Below the pieces are notes generated by a model. That model saw only the letters and a program-made list of their open reading frames with translations, made no database searches and was not told the origin of the DNA. A program made the position numbers and the translations under genes. A stretch of DNA of 11,064 bases, taken from assembly GCA_964388105.1 (NCBI GenBank), contig CAYLYQ010000060.1, positions 1-11,064 of the forward strand, written 5' to 3'. Each line of letters starts with the position of its first letter. Position 1 is the first letter of the stretch. Source of the stretch: ZC4RG35 sp964388105. Lineage in GTDB: Bacteria; Actinomycetota; Acidimicrobiia; Spongiisociales; ZC4RG35. Positions 1-6,389 of the stretch are shown here, piece after piece.

Positions 1-17
1 GCGGGGACGCGTCCAGT

Positions 18-23
18 TACGCT
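18..23 (+). promoter_or_regulatory. -10 box (TACGCT) of a leaderless promoter
   Basis: TACGCT fits the actinobacterial -10 pattern TANNNT. It ends 6 nt before the ATG at 30, so transcription would begin at or next to the start codon. No Shine-Dalgarno sequence is seen. The -35 region would lie outside the window. The same spacing recurs at four other genes here, which raises confidence. Confidence 0.5.
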
Positions 24-29
24 CCGTAG

Positions 30-1226
30 ATGGATGCCGGTTCGCGGGAGGTGCCGGATGGAGTCCTTCCTCCGGGCGTCGGCGCAGAGATCGAAGCCTG
101 GTTTGCCCGCATGGGCGTCCCTCAGCTGATCGACGACTTCACGACGGAGCGACGCATGGATGCGCGTGCCCGCGTGCTCGTGCTCATCTGGATCGTCGGC
201 GGGTCCCTCCTCTGGTGGGGCAACCGTCCCGAGTCATCATTGGGCTGGAAACTCCTCGGCGGTGCCGCGGTCGTGGCGAGCGTTGCAACCGGGCTGGCGG
301 CCATCCGATGGCTACGCAACAAGGTCATGTGGTGGCAGGATCGGGACTTGGACGTGTTCGACACCTTCTCCCTGGGACCGCTGGTAGCGATCCCCTCAGG
401 AATCATCGAAGGATCATGGCAGGCCGGCCTCCGTGCCGGTCTCGACACCCTGCTCGGAATGGGTGTCATCTACCTCGTGGTCGGCCTCGGGGTGGGGGAG
501 ATCGCCTGGTGGAGTATGAAGCGATTGCGAGACGAGTTCGCTCACATCGTCACGCTGCTCGCTCGAACGCTGCCGATTCTGCTCATCCTGGTCTTGTTCC
601 TTCTCTTCGCCTCCGAACTCTGGGAGGCCGCCCATCAGCTGCGGACAGCCGAGTTCTGGCTGGTCGTCGGAATGCTCGCATTGGTGGCGGTCCTGCTCCT
701 GTTGACCACTTTCCGCGTGGAGTTCCGCACCTTCCGGGCTACTCCGCCCGACGAACTGAGGCGGCTGGCCGAGACCACCCCTATCGGCCCGTTCGTGGCC
801 GCCTTGCCGCCCCCATCGATGCCGCCGCTGCGGGTCTTGCAACGGATCAACACGTCGGTTCTCGTGGTCATCGGACAGTTGATTCAGTCGACCTTCGTCG
901 CGCTGGTGGTGGCTGGCTTTCTCGTCGTGTTCGGGCTGGTGGTCCTCCCTGCGGACCTGCAGGAGAGGTGGGTGGGCGAGCCTCTCCGGGTGATCGCCAG
1001 CTTCGACATGCTGGGGGAGACTCGCCACCTCACCGGCCAGCTGATCATCACCTCGTCTCTCCTTGGCAGCGTGGTTGGCCTCTACTTCACGGGTCTCGCC
1101 GTCACCGAGTCCGCCTACAGGGCCGCCCATTTCGATCGAATCCTCGACGAGGCCCGTCAGGTGCTGGCTGCTCACGCCGTTTACTGGACGGCTCTCCACC
1201 ACCCCTCGGGGCCTGAACCCGAGTAG
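30..1226 (+). CDS. Polytopic integral membrane protein, function unknown
   Basis: A 398-residue protein with a soluble N-terminus of about 45 residues, followed by roughly seven hydrophobic segments (about 48-63, 75-92, 136-158, 178-195, 207-226, 276-306 and 336-355). Charged or amphipathic stretches separate them, for example 227-270, which includes a Pro-rich run at 258-266. The segment around 177-202 (LARTLPILLILVLFLLFASE, then LWEAAHQL) resembles uncharacterised membrane proteins I recall from other actinobacteria, but I cannot give it a function. I see no catalytic motif, transporter signature or signal peptide. The ATG at 30 is chosen because a TANNNT box lies 6 nt upstream. The LCP gene follows 42 bp later on the same strand with its own apparent promoter. 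Coding and membrane calls are firm; any role in the envelope is inferred only from the neighbourhood. Confidence 0.85.
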   Translation: MDAGSREVPDGVLPPGVGAEIEAWFARMGVPQLIDDFTTERRMDARARVLVLIWIVGGSLLWWGNRPESSLGWKLLGGAAVVASVATGLAAIRWLRNKVMWWQDRDLDVFDTFSLGPLVAIPSGIIEGSWQAGLRAGLDTLLGMGVIYLVVGLGVGEIAWWSMKRLRDEFAHIVTLLARTLPILLILVLFLLFASELWEAAHQLRTAEFWLVVGMLALVAVLLLLTTFRVEFRTFRATPPDELRRLAETTPIGPFVAALPPPSMPPLRVLQRINTSVLVVIGQLIQSTFVALVVAGFLVVFGLVVLPADLQERWVGEPLRVIASFDMLGETRHLTGQLIITSSLLGSVVGLYFTGLAVTESAYRAAHFDRILDEARQVLAAHAVYWTALHHPSGPEPE

Positions 1227-1256
1227 AGCTGGAACGGTGCGAGCAAGAACGGGCGT

Positions 1257-1262
1257 TAGCTT
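1257..1262 (+). promoter_or_regulatory. -10 box (TAGCTT) of a leaderless promoter for the LCP gene
   Basis: TAGCTT lies in the 42-bp gap after the first gene. It ends exactly 6 nt before the second of two tandem GTG codons (1266 and 1269). That spacing favours the GTG at 1269 as the leaderless start. No good -35 is visible. Confidence 0.45.
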
Positions 1263-1268
1263 TCGGTG

Positions 1269-2747
1269 GTGACTGAAGCGACTCCGACACCTGATGGCGA
1301 AGTCCGCCGCTCGGCCGGACTTGCCGCCCTTCTGTCCGCGATCGTGCCCGGCTGGGGGCACGCCTACGCCAGGAAGACCCGTCCGGCGATCGCGTGGTTT
1401 CTGTTCGTGGTGGCCGTGCTCGCGACGGCCGTCGTCATCTACAGGGAGTTCCGCCTCGAGCTGGCTCAGGCCTTCGTCAGGCCCAGCGCCCTCGTCTGGA
1501 TGATGGTCGGCAACGTCGTCTTCCTCGGGTTGCGGGCCTGGGCGGTGTCGGGTGCCTACAGGGCCGCACCGGACCAAGGCGGAGGGGCGGCGAAGTTCCT
1601 CGCGGCCGTTCTCCTGGTCGTGCCCCACTTGTTCGTCGGGTACGTCGTCTGGGCGTACCACGACCTGATCACTGAGGTCTTCCAGCCGAGCCAGCCCGTC
1701 GCTCAGCCGACCACCACCACGTCCTCCCCCCCGGGCACCTCCGGATCCAGCTCGACCACGGTCCCGGCCACGACGACGACGACCCAGCCACCGCGCATCT
1801 GGGACGGAGTCGAGCGGCTCAACATCGCCCTCCTCGGGTCGGACATGAGGCCCAACCAGGAGACCCTGGATCCGAAGGACCCCCGCTATGTCGGCCACCG
1901 GACCGATGTGATGATCGTGGTCAGCATCAATCCGGAGCCGCCCTACGACGTGGCGATCTTCTCGGTGCCGCGGTTCCTCTCCAACTTCGAGATGCCCGAG
2001 GGCTACGGCGTCCCCCGCAGCCTCGACGAGTGGGACTGGATCGGCCATGTCTACCGCCGTGCCGAGGACATCGCCCCCGACCGTTACCCAGGGCCGGGCA
2101 CGCCGGGAGCCAACGCGGTCAAGACCGCCCTGGGGACTCTCTTCGGCATCGACATCCACTACTACGCCCTGATCACCGTCACCGGCTTCAAGGACCTGGT
2201 GGACGCGCTCGGCGGGGTGACCATCGACGTCCCGACGCGGATCGTCGACCGCAACTACGACACGGCCGACGATCATTGGGGGGCCACCCGGACGACGATG
2301 GTCATCGAGGAGGGGCGACAACACCTGGACGGCTTCCACGCCCTCGCCTACGCCCGGATCCGGTCGCAATCCCACGAGTTCGCCCGGATGCAGCGGCAGC
2401 GCTGCCTGATCGCCGCCCTCATCGAACAGACCAACCCGGTCGAGCTGTTGTTCAACCTGGGTTCCGTGGCGGAGGCGATCAAGGAGAACGTGACCACGGA
2501 CATCCCTCAGGACTCTCTCGCCGACTTCGTTGCCCTGCTCCCCAACCTGGACACGGAGAACTTCACCACGCTGAGCATCGAGCGCTCGGCCTACGAGATC
2601 CCCGCCCCCAACCACCTGATCCGCTACTTCGACGTGGCCCAGATCCGCGAGGACGCCCAGTTCGTGATGCGCGACCCGGCGGCAGCCCGCGCCGCGCTCG
2701 GGCTGGCCGGTCTCGAAACGACCTGCGACCAGTCACTCGACCCCTGA
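1269..2747 (+). CDS. LCP (LytR-CpsA-Psr) family envelope protein with a four-helix-type N-terminus
   Basis: LCP enzymes act outside the membrane and transfer lipid-linked glycopolymers such as teichoic acid, arabinogalactan or capsule onto peptidoglycan. Residue numbers count from the GTG at 1266; the likelier leaderless start is the next codon, 1269. The N-terminus (about 17-135) has three or four hydrophobic segments and a PGWGHAY motif at 28-34 like that of small TM2-type membrane proteins, instead of the usual single anchor. A Thr/Ser/Pro-rich linker (about 144-176) leads to the LCP domain (about 184-385). Landmarks are GSD 191-193, RTD 212-214, SVPR 233-236, VDALGGV 312-318, and ARIR 363-366 with R374 and Q378. 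Two usual acidic positions differ: the Asp after the PR motif is Phe237, and the second Asp of the DxDxxR-type motif is Glu371. Family call is secure; the glycopolymer is unknown. Confidence 0.92.
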   Translation: MTEATPTPDGEVRRSAGLAALLSAIVPGWGHAYARKTRPAIAWFLFVVAVLATAVVIYREFRLELAQAFVRPSALVWMMVGNVVFLGLRAWAVSGAYRAAPDQGGGAAKFLAAVLLVVPHLFVGYVVWAYHDLITEVFQPSQPVAQPTTTTSSPPGTSGSSSTTVPATTTTTQPPRIWDGVERLNIALLGSDMRPNQETLDPKDPRYVGHRTDVMIVVSINPEPPYDVAIFSVPRFLSNFEMPEGYGVPRSLDEWDWIGHVYRRAEDIAPDRYPGPGTPGANAVKTALGTLFGIDIHYYALITVTGFKDLVDALGGVTIDVPTRIVDRNYDTADDHWGATRTTMVIEEGRQHLDGFHALAYARIRSQSHEFARMQRQRCLIAALIEQTNPVELLFNLGSVAEAIKENVTTDIPQDSLADFVALLPNLDTENFTTLSIERSAYEIPAPNHLIRYFDVAQIREDAQFVMRDPAAARAALGLAGLETTCDQSLDP

Positions 2748-2773
2748 CCGGACTCGGAGCTCCGTCCCGCTGA

Positions 2774-2779
2774 TAGCGT
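2774..2779 (+). promoter_or_regulatory. -10 box (TAGCGT) of a leaderless promoter for the aldehyde dehydrogenase gene
   Basis: TAGCGT ends 7 nt before the ATG at 2787. An in-frame GTG at 2778 overlaps this box and so is unlikely to be the start. No -35 match is evident 16-18 nt upstream. Confidence 0.5.
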
Positions 2780-2786
2780 GGGGCCC

Positions 2787-4223
2787 ATGATCGACTTCAA
2801 GCAGCTCATCGGCGGCGAGTGGGTCGGGGCGGCCAACGGCGGCACCTGGGACCTGGTCAACCCCGCCACGGAGGACGTCATCGAGACGCTTCCGTTCGGC
2901 GACGCCGCGGACATCACCGCCGCGATCGACGCGGCACAGAACGCCTTTTACGAGTGGTCACACCTCACCGCCTATCAGCGGTCGAGGATCCTCAACAAGG
3001 CGGCCGCGTTCATCCGGGCGAACCTCGACGAGTTTGCCCGCATCACCACCGAGGAGTCGGGCAAGCCGTTCGCCCAGTCTCGAGGGGAGTGGGCGGGAGC
3101 CCCCAACCAGCTCGAGTGGGCTGCCGGCGAGGCGGAGCGGCTCTACGGGCGCTGGATCCCGTCCCGCACTCCGGGCCGCCGCATCGACGTCATCTATCAG
3201 CCGATCGGCGTGGTCGGGGTCATCACCGCATGGAACTTCCCGGTCTACAACCAGATGCGAGCGATCTCCTCGGCCCTGGCCGTAGGCAACACCGTCGTGT
3301 CCCGTCCTTCCGAGTACACGCCGCGGTCGGCGATGCTCATCGGCCATGCGCTCACCGAGGCGGGCGCTCCGGCCGGGGTGATCAACGTCGTCAACGGCGA
3401 TCCGGAGCAGATGGGTCAGGTCATGCTCGACGACAAGCGGGTCGGGAAGATCCAGTTCACCGGTTCCACCCGCGTGGGGCGACTTCTCATGGACGGTGCG
3501 TCGCGGACCGTCACCCGGCTCTCGCTGGAACTCGGCGGGAACGCGCCGGTTCTCGTCTTCCCCGATGCCGGCGACATCGCCGCGGTGGCCCAACAGGCCA
3601 TGGCGACAAAGGTGCGCAACAACGGCCAAGTGTGCATCTCGCCCCAGCGCTTCTACGTCCACGAGTCCGTGGTGGGGGAGTTCACCGACGCGGCCGTGAT
3701 CACCGCCAAGGAACAGGTGCTGGGCAACGGCCTCGAACCGGATACGACAGTCGGTCCGCTGATCAACGCCCGCCAGCTCGACCGAGTCGAGAAGCTGGTC
3801 TCCGCCAGTGTCGACGGCGGTGCGACGGTCCTCGTCGGTGGCGAGCGCCCGGATCGGCGCGGCTACTTCTACGAGCCGACTGTGATCACGGATGTCACGG
3901 CGGATCTCCCGATCCACAACGAGGAGATCTTCGGGCCGGTGATGCCGGTGATCTCGTTCGACGACATCGACGGCGCCATCGACTGGGCCAACGCCACCGA
4001 CTACGGCCTCGCCGCCTACGTGTACACGAGGGACATGGCCACGGCCTTCAAGGTGTCCGAGGAGCTCGAGTTCGGGATGATCGCCATCAACGACTGGCTG
4101 CCTTCAGCCCCGGAAGCTCCTTTCGGTGGTTTCAAGCAGTCCGGGCTCGGGCGGGAGTCGGGTCACGAGGGAATCCTCGAATACGTCGAGACGAAGACCC
4201 GCTTCTTCGGCAACCTGGGCTAG
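2787..4223 (+). CDS. NAD(P)-dependent aldehyde dehydrogenase, succinate-semialdehyde-dehydrogenase-like
   Basis: A full-length 478-residue aldehyde dehydrogenase, which would oxidise an aldehyde to the carboxylic acid in the cytoplasm. Numbered from the ATG at 2787, the landmarks are TAWNFP (N150, oxyanion hole), FTGSTRVG (225-232, cofactor-binding turn), LELGG (E248, general base), GQVCISPQR (C283, nucleophile) and EEIFGPV (E380, cofactor ribose). The chosen start follows a TANNNT box by 7 nt. One oddity: the lysine of the usual KPxE motif, which contacts the cofactor adenosine ribose, is Arg173 in SRPSEYTP. Overall similarity as I recall it points to the succinate-semialdehyde / aromatic aldehyde group, but substrate cannot be read from the sequence and no pathway genes are adjacent. 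It ends 1 bp from the convergent PH-SHOCT gene. Confidence 0.93.
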   Translation: MIDFKQLIGGEWVGAANGGTWDLVNPATEDVIETLPFGDAADITAAIDAAQNAFYEWSHLTAYQRSRILNKAAAFIRANLDEFARITTEESGKPFAQSRGEWAGAPNQLEWAAGEAERLYGRWIPSRTPGRRIDVIYQPIGVVGVITAWNFPVYNQMRAISSALAVGNTVVSRPSEYTPRSAMLIGHALTEAGAPAGVINVVNGDPEQMGQVMLDDKRVGKIQFTGSTRVGRLLMDGASRTVTRLSLELGGNAPVLVFPDAGDIAAVAQQAMATKVRNNGQVCISPQRFYVHESVVGEFTDAAVITAKEQVLGNGLEPDTTVGPLINARQLDRVEKLVSASVDGGATVLVGGERPDRRGYFYEPTVITDVTADLPIHNEEIFGPVMPVISFDDIDGAIDWANATDYGLAAYVYTRDMATAFKVSEELEFGMIAINDWLPSAPEAPFGGFKQSGLGRESGHEGILEYVETKTRFFGNLG

Positions 4224-4224
4224 G

Positions 4225-4827
4225 TCATCCTCCCTCGAGGACCCGGCGCTTCTCGGCTTCGAACTCCTCGGCGGTCAGCGAGCCTTGTCCATGGAGCCGC
4301 GCAAGGATCTCGAGTTGCTCGGCCCGCGTGGCGCCGCCTCGGGGCCCCGACGATCGTTCGAGGTTCTCCGCTTCCTTGGCGTCACGCGCCTCTCGGATCA
4401 GCTTGTTCAGACCGACGGGATCGGGGACGTTGGTCAACGCCGTCTGTGAGGCACCAGCCGACTCCACCAGCATGTTCCCGGCACCCACCAGTCGCTGCAA
4501 CGCCGATTGACTGAACTTCACGTCGAGCACCCGGTCGACCGGAAGCTCCCAACCGGTTTTGGAGAGAAGGCCTCTCCGGAAGATCAGGCGGCGGTCGGTG
4601 ACTGCCAGCTCCGAGGTGAGCCAGTCGGTCAGTCCTCGGAAGCACGCCAGCGCCCAGGCACCGAGAAGGATCCAGTACATCCAGCCCGGAGGCCTCCACC
4701 AGAACAGGAAGATGATCAGAGCGGCCACGCCGACCACGGTGATCAGGATCTCGTTCAAGAGGCCCAGCCAGTGGAGCCGGGTCTCTATCAGTGCTTTCTC
4801 GCCGTCTCCGAGTTTCTGGCGCGCCAT
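4225..4827 (-). CDS. Membrane-anchored bacterial PH domain protein with C-terminal SHOCT domain
   Basis: A 200-residue protein. Two hydrophobic segments (about 24-44 and 49-66) form a hairpin anchor. A bacterial PH (bPH2/YdbT-type) domain spans about 70-146, marked by LAVTDRRLIFRRGLL (74-88) and the ELPVDRVLDVKF strand pair (94-105). A charged linker (147-168) leads to a SHOCT domain at about 169-198 (LEILARLHGQGSLTAEEFEAEK), the short helical motif often found at protein ends and thought to mediate oligomerisation. Its role is not established. The ATG at 4827 sits 6 nt after TAATTT, so it probably has its own leaderless promoter, although it lies 40 bp downstream of the LiaI-like gene on the same strand. 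Functional linkage to the neighbouring envelope-stress genes is inference. Confidence 0.88.
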   Translation of the reverse strand: MARQKLGDGEKALIETRLHWLGLLNEILITVVGVAALIIFLFWWRPPGWMYWILLGAWALACFRGLTDWLTSELAVTDRRLIFRRGLLSKTGWELPVDRVLDVKFSQSALQRLVGAGNMLVESAGASQTALTNVPDPVGLNKLIREARDAKEAENLERSSGPRGGATRAEQLEILARLHGQGSLTAEEFEAEKRRVLEGG

Positions 4828-4833
4828 GCCCGC

Positions 4834-4839
4834 AAATTA
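4834..4839 (-). promoter_or_regulatory. -10 box (TAATTT, minus strand) of a leaderless promoter
   Basis: Read on the minus strand, TAATTT is followed by 6 nt and then the ATG at 4827. It is AT-rich in a GC-rich gap and has the same spacing as the other leaderless starts. A TTGATC at 4866-4871 is too far away (26 nt) to be its -35. Confidence 0.5.
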
Positions 4840-4867
4840 CACCGGCGGGTACGGCGCGGCGGGATGA

Positions 4868-5089
4868 TCAAGTGCTGCTTTCGTGGTCATCCGTTCCCCG
4901 CTTGAGCAGTGTCGGGATGAGAACCGCTGCTCCTGCGGCGATGAACAGCGCCGGCCAGAACCAAAGCGCCGCCCGCGACATGACGTGGATGAGGTCGCCG
5001 GTCGCCCGGGGGAGGAGGAAGAGAACCCCGACCCCTGCGATGGCGAGTCCGCTGACGAAAGAGATGGTGTCGAACTCGTGTCTCTTCAT
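4868..5089 (-). CDS. Small two-helix membrane protein, LiaI-like (LiaI/LiaF TM region type)
   Basis: A 73-residue protein with two hydrophobic helices, about 11-27 (FVSGLAIAGVGVLFLLP) and 42-61 (ALWFWPALFIAAGAAVLIPT), and a charged tail. The pattern of a G-rich helix ending in GVLFLL, then a loop, then a WPALFI helix, matches the LiaI-LiaF transmembrane region family. Its start codon overlaps the stop of the PspC/LiaF-like gene by 4 nt (ATGA), so the two are very probably translationally coupled and made together. In Firmicutes the small membrane protein LiaI accompanies LiaF; by analogy this may anchor or modulate the PspC/LiaF-like partner. That role is inference from family resemblance and operon position. 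Confidence 0.8.
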   Translation of the reverse strand: MKRHEFDTISFVSGLAIAGVGVLFLLPRATGDLIHVMSRAALWFWPALFIAAGAAVLIPTLLKRGTDDHESST

Positions 5090-6279
5090 GGTTGCTGCTC
5101 CTCTCGCTGCATGTGGATGCTCATGAGGTCGATGGTCCCCATGTCGACCCGGGCGTCAATGTCGAGGGTTCCCCAACCCTCGCCGTCGTGGTCGAGGTCA
5201 AAAACTTGCCCGCCGATGCCGGCAGCTCCGCCCCAGGGGGTCGACATCCACCCGGCTTCGACGGCCAGCCGACCTCGGACGGCGACTCCCGACGGCACCC
5301 AAACGGATATCCGGGCGGCATCGCCGGTGAGGGCCACCCGCACCAGCTCGCCGTCCCACGGGAGTGAGGTGAGGTCGAGGTTGAGTTCACCGATGCTCGT
5401 GCTGTACGACGGGCGCAGGTCGTCGAACGATGTCGGGTTGAATGACACGGACGCATCTCCGACTCGGGCCTCCAGGAGCGGCGAGAAGAAGAGAAACGGC
5501 ACCAGGACCATCGCCACGAGGATCAGCCCGCGGGCCCGCCCCCGGAACGCCCCCACCATGAGGGCGGCGCCGATCACCACGACCACGAGCGCCAGGTAGT
5601 GCCGGGGCCGGGGGTTGAAGGCCAGGGGAGCGATGTGGAGGATGGCGAGGATGCCCACCGCCAGCATCGCGACGCCGATGGCGATCCGGCCCAGGTAGGA
5701 GCGTTCTCTCGGCGGGCGTGGCGCCGGGGGCGTTGGAGCGACCACAGGCCTCGACTTGGCGACCGACTGGATCGACGGCCGTTCCGAGAGCGAGACAGAG
5801 GCCGACTCCGCATCGTCCGTCCCCGCCTCGGCTCTTTCGCTCGCCTCTCCCTGCTGTGGGGAGATCACTCCCGTGTAGAGGAGGATGCCCACCACCAGGA
5901 GCGTGGCGGCGAGGGTGACCCTCTGGGAGAAGATGGAGTACTCGCCGAGCACGATGATCACGGCGACCGCGATCAGGCCGATGCCGAGCCAGGACTTGAC
6001 CGTCCCCGCCCGGGCGAAGAACCGTTCCGCAGCCGACTCGGTCTCGTCCTCCGACCGGATCAATGCCCAGCCGGCCGCGTAGAGGACAAGCCCCAGACCG
6101 CCCAGGAAGGCGGCGACCAGAAACGCCACGCGCACCACCCACTCGGGCAGCTCCAGGCGGTTGGCGAGCCCCATCGCGACACCGGCGACCATCCGTCCGT
6201 GGACGGGCCGAACGAGATCGGAGCCGCGGGGCGGCGACGAACTCTCCGTTGTTGTTGTCTGTTCCATGTCTTCCATCAT
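5086..6279 (-). CDS. PspC domain membrane protein with C-terminal LiaF-like (toastrack) domain
   Basis: A 397-residue protein. The PspC domain is at about 23-76 (GRMVAGVAMGLANRLELPEW followed by a hydrophobic helix and GWALIRSEDE). Further membrane helices follow at about 96-112 and 121-139, then an Ala/Pro/acidic linker (141-195) and three more helices (196-219, 226-245, 249-267) resembling LiaI-LiaF TM regions. The last 125 residues (about 268-392) are soluble and beta-rich, with repeating short strands typical of the LiaF C-terminal 'toastrack' fold. PspC and LiaF proteins sense or signal envelope damage and control a partner kinase. The frame is open to 6378, but the ATG at 6279 is chosen because GGAGG lies 9 nt upstream; a later ATG (6267) is possible. 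It overlaps the LiaI-like gene by ATGA and is divergent from the PspC-fused kinase, its likely partner. Confidence 0.88.
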   Translation of the reverse strand: MMEDMEQTTTTESSSPPRGSDLVRPVHGRMVAGVAMGLANRLELPEWVVRVAFLVAAFLGGLGLVLYAAGWALIRSEDETESAAERFFARAGTVKSWLGIGLIAVAVIIVLGEYSIFSQRVTLAATLLVVGILLYTGVISPQQGEASERAEAGTDDAESASVSLSERPSIQSVAKSRPVVAPTPPAPRPPRERSYLGRIAIGVAMLAVGILAILHIAPLAFNPRPRHYLALVVVVIGAALMVGAFRGRARGLILVAMVLVPFLFFSPLLEARVGDASVSFNPTSFDDLRPSYSTSIGELNLDLTSLPWDGELVRVALTGDAARISVWVPSGVAVRGRLAVEAGWMSTPWGGAAGIGGQVFDLDHDGEGWGTLDIDARVDMGTIDLMSIHMQREEQQP

Positions 6280-6288
6280 CGGGACCGG

Positions 6289-6293
6289 CCTCC
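6289..6293 (-). promoter_or_regulatory. Ribosome binding site deciding the PspC/LiaF-like start
   Basis: GGAGG on the minus strand lies 9 nt before the ATG at 6279, 12 nt before the ATG at 6276 and 21 nt before the ATG at 6267. It argues against the longer open frame that reaches 6378. Unlike several neighbours, this gene therefore has a leadered mRNA. Confidence 0.55.
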
Positions 6294-6299
6294 ATTCTG

Positions 6300-6355
6300 C
6301 AATCGGGGATGGCCCTGATGAGACCCTGAGCCTGGAACGGGGTTGTCCCCGATTG
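6300..6355. promoter_or_regulatory. Inverted repeat CAATCGGGGA in the divergent PspC / PspC-kinase promoter region (candidate operator)
   Basis: CAATCGGGGA occurs at 6300-6309 on the plus strand and at 6346-6355 on the minus strand, a perfect 10-bp inverted repeat with 36 bp between arms. The right arm overlaps the kinase -35 box; the left arm lies just upstream of the PspC gene's ribosome binding site. Between them, CCCTGA is repeated at 6313-6318 and 6324-6329, 11 bp (one helical turn) apart. A CGGGG-TTGT-CCCCG hairpin lies at 6338-6351. The obvious candidate ligand is the response regulator encoded at 7550-8182, but that is inference. Confidence 0.45.
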
Positions 6356-6381
6356 GCACCGGTTCGTGACCACGGCATGAT
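6353..6381 (+). promoter_or_regulatory. Sigma-A-type promoter of the PspC-kinase operon
   Basis: TTGGCA (6353-6358) and CATGAT (6376-6381) are separated by 17 nt, five of six and four of six matches to the consensus boxes. The predicted transcription start is at or within a few nt of the ATG at 6390, so the message would be leaderless or nearly so. Confidence 0.5.
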
Positions 6382-6389
6382 TGACGCAC

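Noticed and set aside
414..2615. A 733-codon open frame on the minus strand
   Set aside because: It is antisense to two well-supported genes (membrane protein and LCP). Its translation is rich in Arg, His, Asp, Gly and Glu with no domain, typical of the shadow frame in GC-rich coding DNA.
2755..2764. Palindrome CGGAGCTCCG between the LCP and aldehyde dehydrogenase genes
   Set aside because: It is short, has no loop and no T-run, and a 10-bp GC-rich palindrome is not surprising here. I do not call a terminator or operator.
2819..4510. A 563-codon plus-strand frame across the aldehyde dehydrogenase and beyond
   Set aside because: It overlaps the aldehyde dehydrogenase in another frame and runs through the convergent PH-SHOCT gene. 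Its Arg/Gly/His-rich composition marks it as a shadow frame.
6268..6378. Longer N-terminus for the PspC/LiaF-like protein starting at 6378
   Set aside because: It would cover the divergent promoter and inverted repeat, its 33 extra residues are Arg/Ser/Pro-rich and unlike a PspC N-terminus, and a GGAGG sits correctly for the start at 6279.
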